A stretch of DNA of 64,000 nucleotides from CAZOLI01 sp964580675. GTDB lineage: Bacteria; Planctomycetota; MHYJ01; CAYXQY01. The notes beneath the pieces are model-generated. The model ran no database searches. It was given only the letters and a program-made list of their open reading frames with translations, and had not been told where the DNA came from. Positions within the stretch are counted from its first letter, which is position 1. Each line of letters starts with the position of its first letter. Location of the stretch: the NCBI GenBank assembly GCA_964580675.1, contig CAZOLI010000009.1, positions 1 through 64,000 on the forward strand, written 5' to 3'. Shown here piece after piece: positions 1 through 9,131 of the stretch. Both the position numbers and the translations under genes were made by a program.

Positions 1-17
1 ATCTTTATCTTGAAAAT

Positions 18-147
18 GGCCCGCTCCCTCACGGTCGGGGCTCTGGCTTTGGTGATAAATCGGCCCGCTCGCTTACGGTCGGTGCTCTGGCTTTGGTGAT
101 AAATGGTCCGTTCCGTGACCGTCGGGGCTCCGGCTCTGGTGAAAAAC
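18..147. repeat. Three tandem 43-bp repeat units
   Basis: Three head-to-tail units at 18-60, 62-104 and 105-147. Each carries a core like ACGGTCGGGGCTC followed by TGGCTTTGGTGATAAAT. The second and third units closely match the pair at 13649-13691 and 13692-13734, in the same order, so this is a dispersed multi-copy intergenic element. A short TTTATC stretch precedes it at 1-12. It lies downstream of the SDR gene that ends the tryptophan-degradation operon. There are no unique spacers between units, so it is not a CRISPR array. Small reading frames cross it but nothing suggests they are genes. Confidence 0.85.
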
Positions 148-199
148 TTTTCTTCCTCGCGGCTGTACGGTTTTCTGTTTTTGTTCCGGTTTCGACGCT

Positions 200-979
200 C
201 TAACAGGTTTCGCCGCCGTCCACGACGATGGTTTCCCCGTTGATTGACTGTTGTTCCGGCTTACACAACCAGAGAACGGTACCGGCAACTTCTTCCGGTT
301 GAACAAACCGGTCCTGCGGATTCACGTTCTTCAGTGATTCCCGGACGTCTCCACGATCCCGGTCGGATGCGGATGCCACGTTGTCAACGGACTCGTCCAG
401 GAGATCCGTGTCGGTGTATCCCGGACAGACGGCGTTTACGGTGAGACCGGTCCCCGCGTATTCTTTTGCAAGTGACCGCGTCAGCCCCACCAATCCATGC
501 TTTGCCGCGGTGTAGGCGGACACGTACGGATATCCTTTCAGGCCGGCTGTGCTCGCTACATTGACCACACGGGCCCATTCCTCCTTCGACATCTCCGGAA
601 TCAGAGCCCGGGTACAATAAAATGCGCCGTTCAGGTTGACATCAAGCATCTGTGTCCACTGCGTGTCCGACGTGTTCTGGAAGGGCACGGTTTCGACGGC
701 TCCCGCGTTGTTAATTAACATATTCGGGGGCCCGAGGTTTTTCGTGGCCTCCTGAAGTGCCGCCGAAACGGCGTCAGCCTCCGTTACGTCAGCGGGACAC
801 ACCTGAAATGCCCCCTCCTGCTCCCGTTCGAGCTGTTCCTGTATTTCCTCGAGCCGATCTGCGGATCGAGCGAGGAGCGTTACGTCTGCTCCGGCCTCCG
901 CCAGGCGGTGTACCACACGTAATCCAATGCCCCGGCTTGCGCCGGTTACGACCGCATGACTGTCACGAAATGCACTCAT
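200..979 (-). CDS. SDR-family 3-hydroxyacyl-CoA dehydrogenase-like oxidoreductase
   Basis: Classical short-chain dehydrogenase/reductase of 259 residues. The NAD(P)-binding motif TGASRGIG is near residue 12, NNAG follows in mid-protein, and the catalytic YTAAK is at about residue 157 behind the active-site Ser (NVASTAG). The C-terminal end INGETIVVDGG is typical of FabG-like enzymes. It is the last gene of the operon running dtd-kynA-kynU-thioesterase-monooxygenase, with an 11-nt gap from the gene before it. SDRs occur in aerobic 2-aminobenzoyl-CoA gene clusters, where they are thought to oxidise the hydroxyacyl-CoA formed after ring reduction. The fold is certain; the substrate is inferred from context. 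Confidence 0.85.
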   Translation of the reverse strand: MSAFRDSHAVVTGASRGIGLRVVHRLAEAGADVTLLARSADRLEEIQEQLEREQEGAFQVCPADVTEADAVSAALQEATKNLGPPNMLINNAGAVETVPFQNTSDTQWTQMLDVNLNGAFYCTRALIPEMSKEEWARVVNVASTAGLKGYPYVSAYTAAKHGLVGLTRSLAKEYAGTGLTVNAVCPGYTDTDLLDESVDNVASASDRDRGDVRESLKNVNPQDRFVQPEEVAGTVLWLCKPEQQSINGETIVVDGGETC

Positions 980-990
980 AAAAATTTTTC

Positions 991-3282
991 TTAAATCGGC
1001 CCATGCATACTGCTGTCGGCCTGGCGACCGGCCAGTCGCTCCAGCTGTTCTTTTCCGTCCCGATACTGTTTGGGCCAGCGGGTGTCCTCGTATCCGAGTT
1101 CGGCCGCTGCGTGGTGCATCCAGAACGGATCCCAGAGATGCGGTCTCGCCAGCAGTGCTAAATCCGAACGGCCCGCGGCCAGGATGCTGTTGACGTGATC
1201 CGGGTCGTAAATGTTTCCGACCGCCATGGTGGGTATCTCCGCCTCAATTCGGACCTGTTCCGCGTGCGGCACCTGGAACATGCGTCCGTACACCGGTTCC
1301 TCATCCGGTACGACCATGCCCGTCGACACGTCAATGATATCACAACCGTGCTCTTTGAACGCCTTCGCAATTTTGACGGCGTCCTCCACCGTGTTCCCCC
1401 CTTCCTTCCAGTCCGTCGCGGAGATCCGAACGGATAGGGGTTTTCGATCCGGCCAGACATCCTGAATTGCGTCAAATATTTCAAGTGGATACCGAAGACG
1501 GTTTTCCAGTGATCCCCCGTACTCGTCCTCACGCCGATTGGTCAGGGGGGAAAGGAAGGACGATAACAGGTATCCATGGGCGCAGTGCAGTTCGAGCAAA
1601 TCAAACCCCGCCTCGAGACCGCGCTCGGCGTTTTCCACGAACTGATCCCGGACCCGTTTCATGTCTTCCCGGTCCATGGGCTTCGGTTCCTGGTTTTCTT
1701 CCTTCCAGGGAATGGGGGATGGTGCTATGAGGTCCCAGTTCCCGGACTCCAGTGGTTTGTGATAACCTTCCCATCCCACCCGTGTGGATCCTTTGCGGCC
1801 GGAATGTCCGAGTTGAAAACCAAATTTGACGTCGTACTGATGGACAAAATCCACAATTCGTTTCCATTCTTCGGTGTGCTCATCCCGATACAACCCGGCA
1901 CATCCCGGGGAAATTCTCCCCTCCGGAGACACACAGATCATTTCGGTAAACATCATGGATATGCCGCTCATGGCCCGTGACCCGAAGTGCACGTAATGGA
2001 AATCGTTGACCGTACCATTTTCCGCCGAATACATGGCCATCGGGGACTGCACAACCCGATTACGAAGCGTCATGTCCCCCAGTTCGAAGGGTTGAAACAT
2101 GGGTTGAACGGCTTCGTCCTGGTCCTCTCCCGTTTCTCGTTCCGCCCACCATTTTTCGTAATCCTCGAGATATTCCCGGTCCCGCTCCCGGAGGTCCTCG
2201 TGCCAGACGCGCTGGCTTCGTGTTATCAGGCTGTAGGCAAACTGTTCCGGTTCCAGCTGTACCTTTAGATCGATGTTCTCGAACCACTCGCAGCTGTTTC
2301 TTGCCGCACTCTGCAGGCGCAGGTATTCCACTCGCTGCTCCTCGTCGAACTCCTCCAGCGCCGGCCGTACCCCGTCATGGCGCTGCAGGCAATCCGCCAG
2401 TGCGATGGCACTTTCCATGGCCAGTTTTGTGCCGGAGCCCACGGAAAAATGAAGAGTGGCCGCCGCATCTCCCAGCAGGACGAGGTTGTCGTGAAACCAG
2501 TTCTCGTTGTGCACCCGGATGAAATTTCGCCATGCGTCCGACCCGGTGACGTGGGGATTATTGGTCATCAACCGGTGGCCGTCGAGGTATTCGGAAAACA
2601 CGTCCTCACAGAACTCAACCCCTTCCTGCTTGGACATGTTGTGAATTCCCGCGTTTTTCCAGGTTTCCTCCGTGCACTCCACAATAAACGTGGCAAGGTC
2701 ATCGTCAAACTGATAACAGTGCCCGATAAACCATCCGTGTTCGGTTTCCACAAAGTAAAAGGTAAACGCGTCAAAGGATTTTTCGGTGCCGAGCCAGATA
2801 AATTTGTTGGACCGGCGGTCGATGTCCGGTTGAAACACCTCCCTGTGCTTTTCCCGTATGTCACTGCTGATGCCGTCGGCGGCAACAATTAAATCCGAAT
2901 CCGAAAACCGGCTTTCGTCTTCAATTTTCTGGTTAAACGTAACGGTTGTGCCGAGTTCCTCCGCCCGCCGGGTGAGGATTTCGAGAAGATGCGTCCGGGC
3001 GATTCCGCAGAACCCATGGCCGCTGGATCGCATCACACGGTCGCGGTAATGAATTTCGAGATCATCCCAGAACGCAAAACTTTCCGTAATTTGATCGAAG
3101 GTCTTCCGATCAGCTTCTTTAAGATTTTCGAGGGTCCCCTCGGAAAACACAACCCCCCATCCGTACGTATCCCCTCGATCATTTCGCTCATAAACCTGTA
3201 TGTTGTGAGAGGGGTCCGCCTTCATCATCATGATCGAAAAGTACAATCCGGCGGGACCTCCGCCAATGACGTTTATATCCAC
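991..3282 (-). CDS. 2-aminobenzoyl-CoA monooxygenase/reductase (FAD hydroxylase fused to old-yellow-enzyme domain)
   Basis: A 763-residue fusion. Residues 1 to about 370 form a flavin aromatic hydroxylase: GGGPAG at 7-12, and the second FAD motif LLGDAAATLHFSVGSG near 270. Residues from about 390 onward form an old-yellow-enzyme (FMN) domain, with MFQPFELGDMTLRNRVVQSPM at its start and ELHCAHGYLLSSFLSP later. This two-domain order is that of anthraniloyl-CoA monooxygenase/reductase and of the related salicylyl-CoA 5-hydroxylase. Kynureninase in the same operon favours anthraniloyl-CoA as substrate: the enzyme hydroxylates and then reduces the ring, so no ring-cleaving dioxygenase is needed. 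The start is GTG at 3282 behind a GAAGAA stretch; the FAD motif lies only a few residues in, so no upstream start is likely. No CoA ligase gene is in the window. Confidence 0.9.
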   Translation of the reverse strand: MDINVIGGGPAGLYFSIMMMKADPSHNIQVYERNDRGDTYGWGVVFSEGTLENLKEADRKTFDQITESFAFWDDLEIHYRDRVMRSSGHGFCGIARTHLLEILTRRAEELGTTVTFNQKIEDESRFSDSDLIVAADGISSDIREKHREVFQPDIDRRSNKFIWLGTEKSFDAFTFYFVETEHGWFIGHCYQFDDDLATFIVECTEETWKNAGIHNMSKQEGVEFCEDVFSEYLDGHRLMTNNPHVTGSDAWRNFIRVHNENWFHDNLVLLGDAAATLHFSVGSGTKLAMESAIALADCLQRHDGVRPALEEFDEEQRVEYLRLQSAARNSCEWFENIDLKVQLEPEQFAYSLITRSQRVWHEDLRERDREYLEDYEKWWAERETGEDQDEAVQPMFQPFELGDMTLRNRVVQSPMAMYSAENGTVNDFHYVHFGSRAMSGISMMFTEMICVSPEGRISPGCAGLYRDEHTEEWKRIVDFVHQYDVKFGFQLGHSGRKGSTRVGWEGYHKPLESGNWDLIAPSPIPWKEENQEPKPMDREDMKRVRDQFVENAERGLEAGFDLLELHCAHGYLLSSFLSPLTNRREDEYGGSLENRLRYPLEIFDAIQDVWPDRKPLSVRISATDWKEGGNTVEDAVKIAKAFKEHGCDIIDVSTGMVVPDEEPVYGRMFQVPHAEQVRIEAEIPTMAVGNIYDPDHVNSILAAGRSDLALLARPHLWDPFWMHHAAAELGYEDTRWPKQYRDGKEQLERLAGRQADSSMHGPI

Positions 3283-3329
3283 CGTTTTCTTCGGAATATT
3301 AGATGCCTGTTTCGTTTCCTGTGCTCACA

Positions 3330-3740
3330 TTATGCGTCAATATTCTGATCCACCGCCCTTCGGAAACGGTCCGGAACGGGTTTGGATTCTTCCCGCCCAT
3401 AATCGTAAAACACCTGAACCGTTGACGCGTCCGCGACCGTCCGGTTTTCAGAGCGGTGCCGAACGGTGTAATCGAGCGTAAAACTGCTGTCACCGACGTC
3501 CGTTAGTTTTACACCGGTCTCCAGCTCATCGTTGTAGGATGCGGGAGACCGGAAATCACACGATACGGACGCGATGAGAAAATCAATGCCACCGAGGTCG
3601 TCAAAATTCAACAAATCCATCAGAAACTTCGTTCGTGCTTCCTCGAGAAACGAGATAAGAACGGCGTGGTTGACGAGTCCCATTGCGTCCACGTCCCGGA
3701 ACCGCACCGAATTTTCCACCGTGAAGTCGTGTTTTTCCAT
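3330..3740 (-). CDS. Hotdog-fold acyl-CoA thioesterase (4HBT type)
   Basis: A 136-residue protein with the 4-hydroxybenzoyl-CoA thioesterase pattern near the N-terminus: RFRDVDAMGLVNHAVLISFLEEAR, where the Asp of DVDAMG is the expected catalytic residue. The length is normal for the YbgC/4HBT group. Its ATG overlaps the kynureninase stop by one base (TAATG arrangement), so translation is probably coupled. A thioesterase also accompanies anthraniloyl-CoA monooxygenase genes in the known aerobic 2-aminobenzoate clusters, where it may release trapped CoA from dead-end intermediates. The substrate is not deducible from sequence. Confidence 0.85.
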   Translation of the reverse strand: MEKHDFTVENSVRFRDVDAMGLVNHAVLISFLEEARTKFLMDLLNFDDLGGIDFLIASVSCDFRSPASYNDELETGVKLTDVGDSSFTLDYTVRHRSENRTVADASTVQVFYDYGREESKPVPDRFRRAVDQNIDA

Positions 3741-4936
3741 TACGATTGTACCTCGTCCCGAGCCTCAAGAAGCTGGTTCCAGAAACGGTCAACGTCGTCG
3801 AAGTTGTTGTAAAAATGAGCGGACGCACGGATTCCACAATCGGGACGCCAGTCGACGATCACGTCCCGTTCGATCAGTTTCTCCCGAACGTCACCGGAAC
3901 CGGGAAAATCCATGCATACCATTCCGTTTCGACGATCCGGATCCTCGGGTGTGGTAACGTCGAAGCCTTCGGCGTTCGCTCGCCTGATCATTTCCTGTGT
4001 CATCTGTCGGCTGATCCGGTTAATCCGGTCCACCCCGATCTCGTTCACAATGCGTACCCCTTCCATCGCTCCGTACAACCCCGGGACGTTCGGGGTGCCC
4101 GAGAAAAATCGATAGGCTCCTTCATGCTGTTCGCCCGTCTCGTGGGGTTCCACGTCAAATCCGAACGGGTTCTGCAGGCCAAACCAGCCCGTTAACCGTG
4201 GGTGCACCTCGTCGAGCCGATCCTTCTGTACGTAAAGAAACCCGCCCCCGGGACCCCCACATAACCATTTATGGCTTCCCCCCACGTAAAAATCCACGTT
4301 AAGGTCCCGTACGTCCACCGGCACAATGCCTATGACCTGGTATCCATCGCCAAGGACCATTGCCCCCATATCATGGGCATGTTCAACGACCGGTTTCAAC
4401 TCCTGCATGGCACCGGACTGGAAAAAAGCGTGACTGGTGGCCACAAGAAGGGTGCGGTCCGTGATTGCCTCTTTCATTTTTTCGGGATCGACCGTTACCC
4501 CATCCTCCGACTCCACAATGACGGTTTCGGCACCGAGTTCCTGGAGACGATTCCAGAAGGCATAACTCGTAACGAACTCCACGTCGGTCATGACGATCTG
4601 GTTTCGCGGTTCCTCATACGCAAAACAGGACGCGACGCCGGCCATTCCGCGCGTTACGTTCTGAAGAGGAACAATCGTTTCCTCCGGGGCATTCAGCAGG
4701 TCCGAGACAAGGGACGAGAACTGTTCGACCATTTCCCACCATTCCCCTTCCCAGGCCACGATGCCTTCTTCGTTCCAGACATCGTAGTAATCCTGCAGTG
4801 ATTGCTGGGTCTTCTCCGGCACCGCCCCGAGTGTATGGTTCGAGAGGTATGTTTTCTTCTGAAGGAGTGGAAACCGATCTCTCATAAGCCCCGGTTCCGT
4901 CGCTTTGTTCTGTTCTTTTATGGTTTCTCTGTTCAT
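3740..4936 (-). CDS. kynU: Kynureninase
   Basis: PLP-dependent hydrolase of 398 residues that splits kynurenine to anthranilate and alanine. The fold-type I PLP lysine is in VGGSHKWLCGGPGGGFLYV, a very characteristic kynureninase segment, and the C-terminal RDVIVDWRPDCGIRASAHFYN matches the substrate-binding end of the family. The gene follows tryptophan 2,3-dioxygenase after 27 nt and overlaps the thioesterase by 1 nt. Anthranilate is the product that links the dioxygenase to the anthraniloyl-CoA monooxygenase downstream. No kynurenine formamidase gene is seen in the window; that step must be encoded elsewhere or done by an unrecognised hydrolase. Confidence 0.93.
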   Translation of the reverse strand: MNRETIKEQNKATEPGLMRDRFPLLQKKTYLSNHTLGAVPEKTQQSLQDYYDVWNEEGIVAWEGEWWEMVEQFSSLVSDLLNAPEETIVPLQNVTRGMAGVASCFAYEEPRNQIVMTDVEFVTSYAFWNRLQELGAETVIVESEDGVTVDPEKMKEAITDRTLLVATSHAFFQSGAMQELKPVVEHAHDMGAMVLGDGYQVIGIVPVDVRDLNVDFYVGGSHKWLCGGPGGGFLYVQKDRLDEVHPRLTGWFGLQNPFGFDVEPHETGEQHEGAYRFFSGTPNVPGLYGAMEGVRIVNEIGVDRINRISRQMTQEMIRRANAEGFDVTTPEDPDRRNGMVCMDFPGSGDVREKLIERDVIVDWRPDCGIRASAHFYNNFDDVDRFWNQLLEARDEVQS

Positions 4937-4963
4937 CTTTCGGTGCCAAAAAAATTGATGGAA

Positions 4964-5839
4964 TTACGAATTTTCGATGTGGGTGCGTACCTGCCAGAGG
5001 TACGGGAAACATCGTTTGCCGGTGGTGGATTCCAGATACCCCACCCCGCTGGAGCCGCCCGTTCCCGTCTTCCGACCGATGATCCGTTCCACGACCCGGA
5101 CGTGGTGGTCCCGCCATAGGCCGAGCTGTTCGTCGATGGTCACAAGTGACTCGGATATATCGTACACCTGCCAGTTTTGGTCCGGCTCTTCGTATATTTC
5201 TTTCAACACATCCAGAATCCTGTCCTCCGTGTCTTCGTTTTCGCTCAGGTTCGAAGAGGTAACATCCGATGGCACATCAAAATCGAGGTGGTCAAGCAAC
5301 CGGTAATACGTTTCTCTCACGTCCGGCCCCTCCATCCGTTGCTTCAGTTTTTGTTTCTCCCCGGGTTCGTTCTCGAAAAATTTCAGGTACTGTTCATTTT
5401 TTAAACCAAGAAGAAACTCGATCTCCCGAAACTGAAGGGACTGGAAGCCGCTTGCCGGTTTCAGGTTGTCCCGAAACTCGATAAAATCCGACGGACGCAT
5501 TGTTTCCAGCAGATGGATCTGTTTCACCAGTAACTCCATGATCGAACAGCACCGTTCAAGGTGATAATTCACCTGTCGAAGTTCCCGGTTTTCCATCTCG
5601 GTCATCGCATGTTCGAGTTCCTGGATAATGACCTTGAACCAGAGCTCGTATGCCTGGTGAATGACGATAAACAGCATCTCGTCATGGTGTTCCGGGTCCG
5701 AAAGAGGTTCCTGAAGTTGAATCAGTTCTTTAATCTTCAGGTAATCATTATACGTTATGCCTTCGCCGTATGGAATGAGATCCGACAGGTCCTCATCCGG
5801 ATTCTGGTAGGGACAGGAAGAAGCGTCTTCTTCGGACAT
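4964..5839 (-). CDS. kynA: Tryptophan 2,3-dioxygenase
   Basis: Haem dioxygenase of 291 residues that opens the indole ring to N-formylkynurenine. Hallmarks in order: MLFIVIHQAYELWFKVIIQELE, then ETMRPSDFIEFRDNL followed by ASGFQSLQFREIEFLLG, then the haem-ligand region LWRDHHVRVVERIIG with GTGGSSGVGYL. The start is taken at ATG 5839 (MSEEDASS). The longer frame to 5896 would run into the dtd gene and adds 19 residues unlike the family. It lies between dtd and kynU in the minus-strand operon. Confidence 0.95.
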   Translation of the reverse strand: MSEEDASSCPYQNPDEDLSDLIPYGEGITYNDYLKIKELIQLQEPLSDPEHHDEMLFIVIHQAYELWFKVIIQELEHAMTEMENRELRQVNYHLERCCSIMELLVKQIHLLETMRPSDFIEFRDNLKPASGFQSLQFREIEFLLGLKNEQYLKFFENEPGEKQKLKQRMEGPDVRETYYRLLDHLDFDVPSDVTSSNLSENEDTEDRILDVLKEIYEEPDQNWQVYDISESLVTIDEQLGLWRDHHVRVVERIIGRKTGTGGSSGVGYLESTTGKRCFPYLWQVRTHIENS

Positions 5840-5849
5840 ATATCTCTGG

Positions 5850-6290
5850 TTAATAATCGAGCATAAACGTAACGGGCCCGTTATTGGTGATGGCAACGTC
5901 CATCATGGCCCCGAATTTCCCGGACGCCACATGGGCCGGTGCCCGTGAACGAAACCGATTCACGGTGTAGTCAAAAAGATCTTCCGCGGTTTCCGAATCT
6001 GCTGCATTGCCAAACCCGGGCCGGTTGCCGGATTCAAGCCGGGCGCAAAGGGTAAAATTCGGAACAATCAGCAGGTCACCGGCCACCTCCTGAAGATCTC
6101 TGTTCATCTGTTGTTCGTCATCCGGAAACACACGAAGATCAAGCACATCTCCGGTCAACTCTTCACACGCGCTGCGAGAATCTCCTTCTTCAATGCCCTG
6201 AAAAAGACAGATTCCCCGGTCAATCCCTCCGATCACCTCGTTCTCCACCGTGACCTCTGCTTCATGAACTCGCTGAAGGACGACCTTCAT
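5850..6290 (-). CDS. dtd: D-aminoacyl-tRNA deacylase
   Basis: A 146-residue protein of normal DTD length. It starts MKVVLQRVHEAEVTV and carries the two active-site elements: the -PNFTLCA- segment (SQFTL in most homologues) near residue 80 and the Gly-Pro motif TNNGPVTFMLDY at the C-terminus. It removes D-amino acids, and glycine, wrongly attached to tRNA. It is the first gene of the tryptophan-degradation operon, 10 nt before kynA; a weak Shine-Dalgarno AGGAA precedes the ATG. Whether the link to amino-acid catabolism is functional or accidental cannot be decided from sequence. Confidence 0.93.
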   Translation of the reverse strand: MKVVLQRVHEAEVTVENEVIGGIDRGICLFQGIEEGDSRSACEELTGDVLDLRVFPDDEQQMNRDLQEVAGDLLIVPNFTLCARLESGNRPGFGNAADSETAEDLFDYTVNRFRSRAPAHVASGKFGAMMDVAITNNGPVTFMLDY

Positions 6291-6613
6291 GATTCGTTTC
6301 CTGAATGAATCGATTTGCCGGGGTTCCTAACGGAAGACGGTTTGGCCCACAGAACGAAACGGAAGCCACCGAAGATCCTATTTTACAGGATTCTTCTTCC
6401 AAAATATGATCGGTTTTCTTCCGAGAATAGTAATTGGAATGTAACAAATACCACGAATCAATATCCAGACGGATCCGGAAACGTGGAGATATACCGGACC
6501 ATTCTCCGGAGGATGTGGGACGGGATATTTCCTGAGGAAGGAACGATCACCGGAATGACGCCTGTGCCGGAAGGAAACAGGACGGAGTAACGGTCTCCTG
6601 TCGGACCTGCTTC
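6291..6613. other. Intergenic region upstream of dtd
   Basis: About 320 bases between the start of dtd (minus) and the end of the tyrosine-kinase gene (minus). It must hold the promoter of the dtd-kynA operon and the end of the kinase transcript. I see no consensus promoter, hairpin or credible reading frame in it. Confidence 0.5.
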
Positions 6614-8848
6614 TTACATTCCGTAACGGTAGTCTTTTTCGTAGTAGCTGTTGTAGTAGTAGTACTCGACGCCCTGGTCCCGCTTATACCGGTTCATTAC
6701 GACACCAAGGAGGTGGGCCTGCACATTCGTAAGCAGGTGTTTGGCCCAGTTCGCATCCTGTTTGCTTACCATGCCCGATCCGACGACCATCAGGGTTCCA
6801 TCCACATGGCGGGCAATGGTCAACGAGTCTCCAACCGATTTGACCGGGGGTGTATCCACGAGCACGACGTCAAATTCATCGGAAAGAAAATCAATGAACC
6901 CGGGAAGATAAGGAGACTCCAATAGGCGAACCGGTTTGTCGGCCCCCGGTCCACCTGGAATAACGGTCAGGTTCTCGACATCGGTCTGGCGACAGATCGA
7001 AAACACTTCTTTATTCAGAATGTCCTGGTATTCCTCCTGGGTGGGTTGCGTGTTCACCTGTTTTTTCAGGAAGGTCGCCACGCCGTTCCCGTTCTGTAGA
7101 TCCAGCCGTTTATGAAGTCTCGGGCCGCGAAGATCCATGTCCACGATGGCCGTTCGCAGACCCTTCCGGGCAAAAGCGGTGCCGAAGTTAATGGTCATCG
7201 TGGTCTTCCCTTCCTTCGACACCGAGGATGTGAACGAGATGGTCTCAAACCCACCCTCTTTCATCGTTGAGTGAAGGAGTGTAGCACCGGTATTAAAGAT
7301 TTCCGACACCGGTGCCTTGACCGGGTGATCCTTGATGAGAACCATGTCCTTGTCTTCTTCCTCACGGACAAGTGCAAAAATGGGAAGGTTCAGATAACGG
7401 CGGATGTCGTAGTCGTTCCGAATTGTGGCGTCGAAATAGTCGCGGAGGTATGCAAGGACAACGCCCGCAAGCAACCCGAGGGCAATGGCGGCCCAGATTG
7501 ATATCGCAGCCTGTTCCGTTATGGCGGACGTCGAGGTGGCCCAGTTATTCGTCGCCACGAGACGCTGAGCTGTTTCAACTTTTTTCAACTTTTGCAGATC
7601 TTGATTAATAACCGAAATTTGCTTTTCGGCTTCCTCGACCTGTTTCCGAATGTTTTCCAGCTTTGCAATTGGCTGGGAGAGGGAATTAATTTTGTCCACC
7701 AGCTCCTGTTCACGCTCGTTGAACCCTTCTTTTTTCACCTGCAGTTCACGCTGTTTGGCCCGAAACCGTGACAGGGCTTTCCGTAAGTCCTGTCCTTCAA
7801 GAGCGGGTAACTGTTCCTGTAGGAAATTAAGTCGTGCCTGTTTTTCCCGAACTTTCGGGTGGTTTTCGGTTCTGCTCTGCCTGTCCTCCGCGAGATCCAT
7901 CTTCAACTCCTGGATCTCGTTTTTCACACGGTCTGTAATTTCGCTTGTCTTTACGGATTGGGGAACCGGCACGTCTCCAATGACCCGTTTCTCGGAGATT
8001 GCGGTCATCACCATGTTTTGAAGCTGTTTGTTCTGCTCCCAGGTGACGTTGATTTCCGTGAGGCGGGAACGAATGTCGTTAAGTTCGTTCCGGTAACCGG
8101 TCATCCGGGCCCGCAGATCTTCCAGCCGGTTCGCGGAGGAATCGGTCTCCTTAATAATACGATAATAACGCTCCATCAGGGATTCCCCACCGTCTTCCGA
8201 ATCGGAACGGTCATAATTGGCCGCGCTTCGATCCCCGATTCGTTCCTTCAATTCGCCACGGTCCTGCTTCAGCAATTTACGAATCCGGCGGAAACTTTGC
8301 TGCGCCACCTCATCTCCTTTTATGACCGCAGCCGCCAGGTACGCGTTTACATTTAATTTTGCTTCCTCCCGTGAGGATCCTCGACCCTTCACCCGGTAAA
8401 GCTGAGACATCTTGCTGGATTGCGCTCCCTGAATCACGGATCGCAGGCTGCCGGCTCGGGACTGAAGTTCATCCGGGTTCCGGTGAAGGGGTTTTCCCTG
8501 CTCCTCGAGAACCGTTTTGATCTGTTTTATGCTATAATTCTCATCGACAAACTTCCGGGGGGACACATTCGTAAGAACAGCCGCCTGTTTTACCATGGCG
8601 GCGGCCTGCCACCATTCATCCTCGTCGAGGTAGTCATAGACGGTTTTCTCGGTCAGTCGAACCGGCTTTATTTCCAGTATCTCATACCGGAAGTTGGGAA
8701 CCGCCTGTATAAGGAGGGTTGCATCGGACTTATACTCCACCCCACGGGTCTGGAGAACGCCGAAATAGGCGGTCATCACCAGGAGGAACCCGGTGACCGC
8801 CCAGAGCCACCGTTGTTTCAAAATTGCGATGTATCCTTTGAATTCCAT
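6614..8848 (-). CDS. Wzc-type exopolysaccharide co-polymerase / BY-kinase
   Basis: A 744-residue inner-membrane protein with Wzz-like membrane helices near residues 14-33 and 445-465. They flank a long periplasmic region rich in coiled coil (about 180-430). The cytoplasmic C-terminus is a bacterial tyrosine kinase: Walker A VSKEGKTTMTINFG, Walker A' IVDMDLRGPRLHKRL, Walker B VVLVDTPPV. It ends in a tyrosine cluster (EYYYYNSYYEKDYRYG), the usual autophosphorylation site. Such proteins control chain length and export of capsule or exopolysaccharide. No Wza, Wzx or Wzy gene is adjacent, so the polymer is unknown. Upstream (8849-9131) are 283 bases in which I see no clear promoter. Confidence 0.9.
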   Translation of the reverse strand: MEFKGYIAILKQRWLWAVTGFLLVMTAYFGVLQTRGVEYKSDATLLIQAVPNFRYEILEIKPVRLTEKTVYDYLDEDEWWQAAAMVKQAAVLTNVSPRKFVDENYSIKQIKTVLEEQGKPLHRNPDELQSRAGSLRSVIQGAQSSKMSQLYRVKGRGSSREEAKLNVNAYLAAAVIKGDEVAQQSFRRIRKLLKQDRGELKERIGDRSAANYDRSDSEDGGESLMERYYRIIKETDSSANRLEDLRARMTGYRNELNDIRSRLTEINVTWEQNKQLQNMVMTAISEKRVIGDVPVPQSVKTSEITDRVKNEIQELKMDLAEDRQSRTENHPKVREKQARLNFLQEQLPALEGQDLRKALSRFRAKQRELQVKKEGFNEREQELVDKINSLSQPIAKLENIRKQVEEAEKQISVINQDLQKLKKVETAQRLVATNNWATSTSAITEQAAISIWAAIALGLLAGVVLAYLRDYFDATIRNDYDIRRYLNLPIFALVREEEDKDMVLIKDHPVKAPVSEIFNTGATLLHSTMKEGGFETISFTSSVSKEGKTTMTINFGTAFARKGLRTAIVDMDLRGPRLHKRLDLQNGNGVATFLKKQVNTQPTQEEYQDILNKEVFSICRQTDVENLTVIPGGPGADKPVRLLESPYLPGFIDFLSDEFDVVLVDTPPVKSVGDSLTIARHVDGTLMVVGSGMVSKQDANWAKHLLTNVQAHLLGVVMNRYKRDQGVEYYYYNSYYEKDYRYGM

Positions 8849-9131
8849 GGGTATGTAAATAATCGAAGGTTTCCTATGCCACCTTTAACATCCGTGGGAT
8901 GCCAGCAGGGAAGAGGACCTTTACATGCCGCCGCGGTTTCCGAATGTTCGGCAAGGACGAATCATAGGGAAGGAGCAATGAACCCGCCAGCTGTAGAGGG
9001 TCCACCACAGGACTTCGAAGAGAAAAACCACGCTTACCGTTCTTCGCCTTCCACCGGGAATGGAGACCGGATCATGACACAGGATCAGAACGTCCCCGCC
9101 TTCGGAAGGGAGGCCCGGGCCGGTTTGGGGG

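Noticed and set aside
18..147. CRISPR-like array
   Set aside because: Units follow each other without unique spacers, differ among themselves, and no cas gene is in the window.
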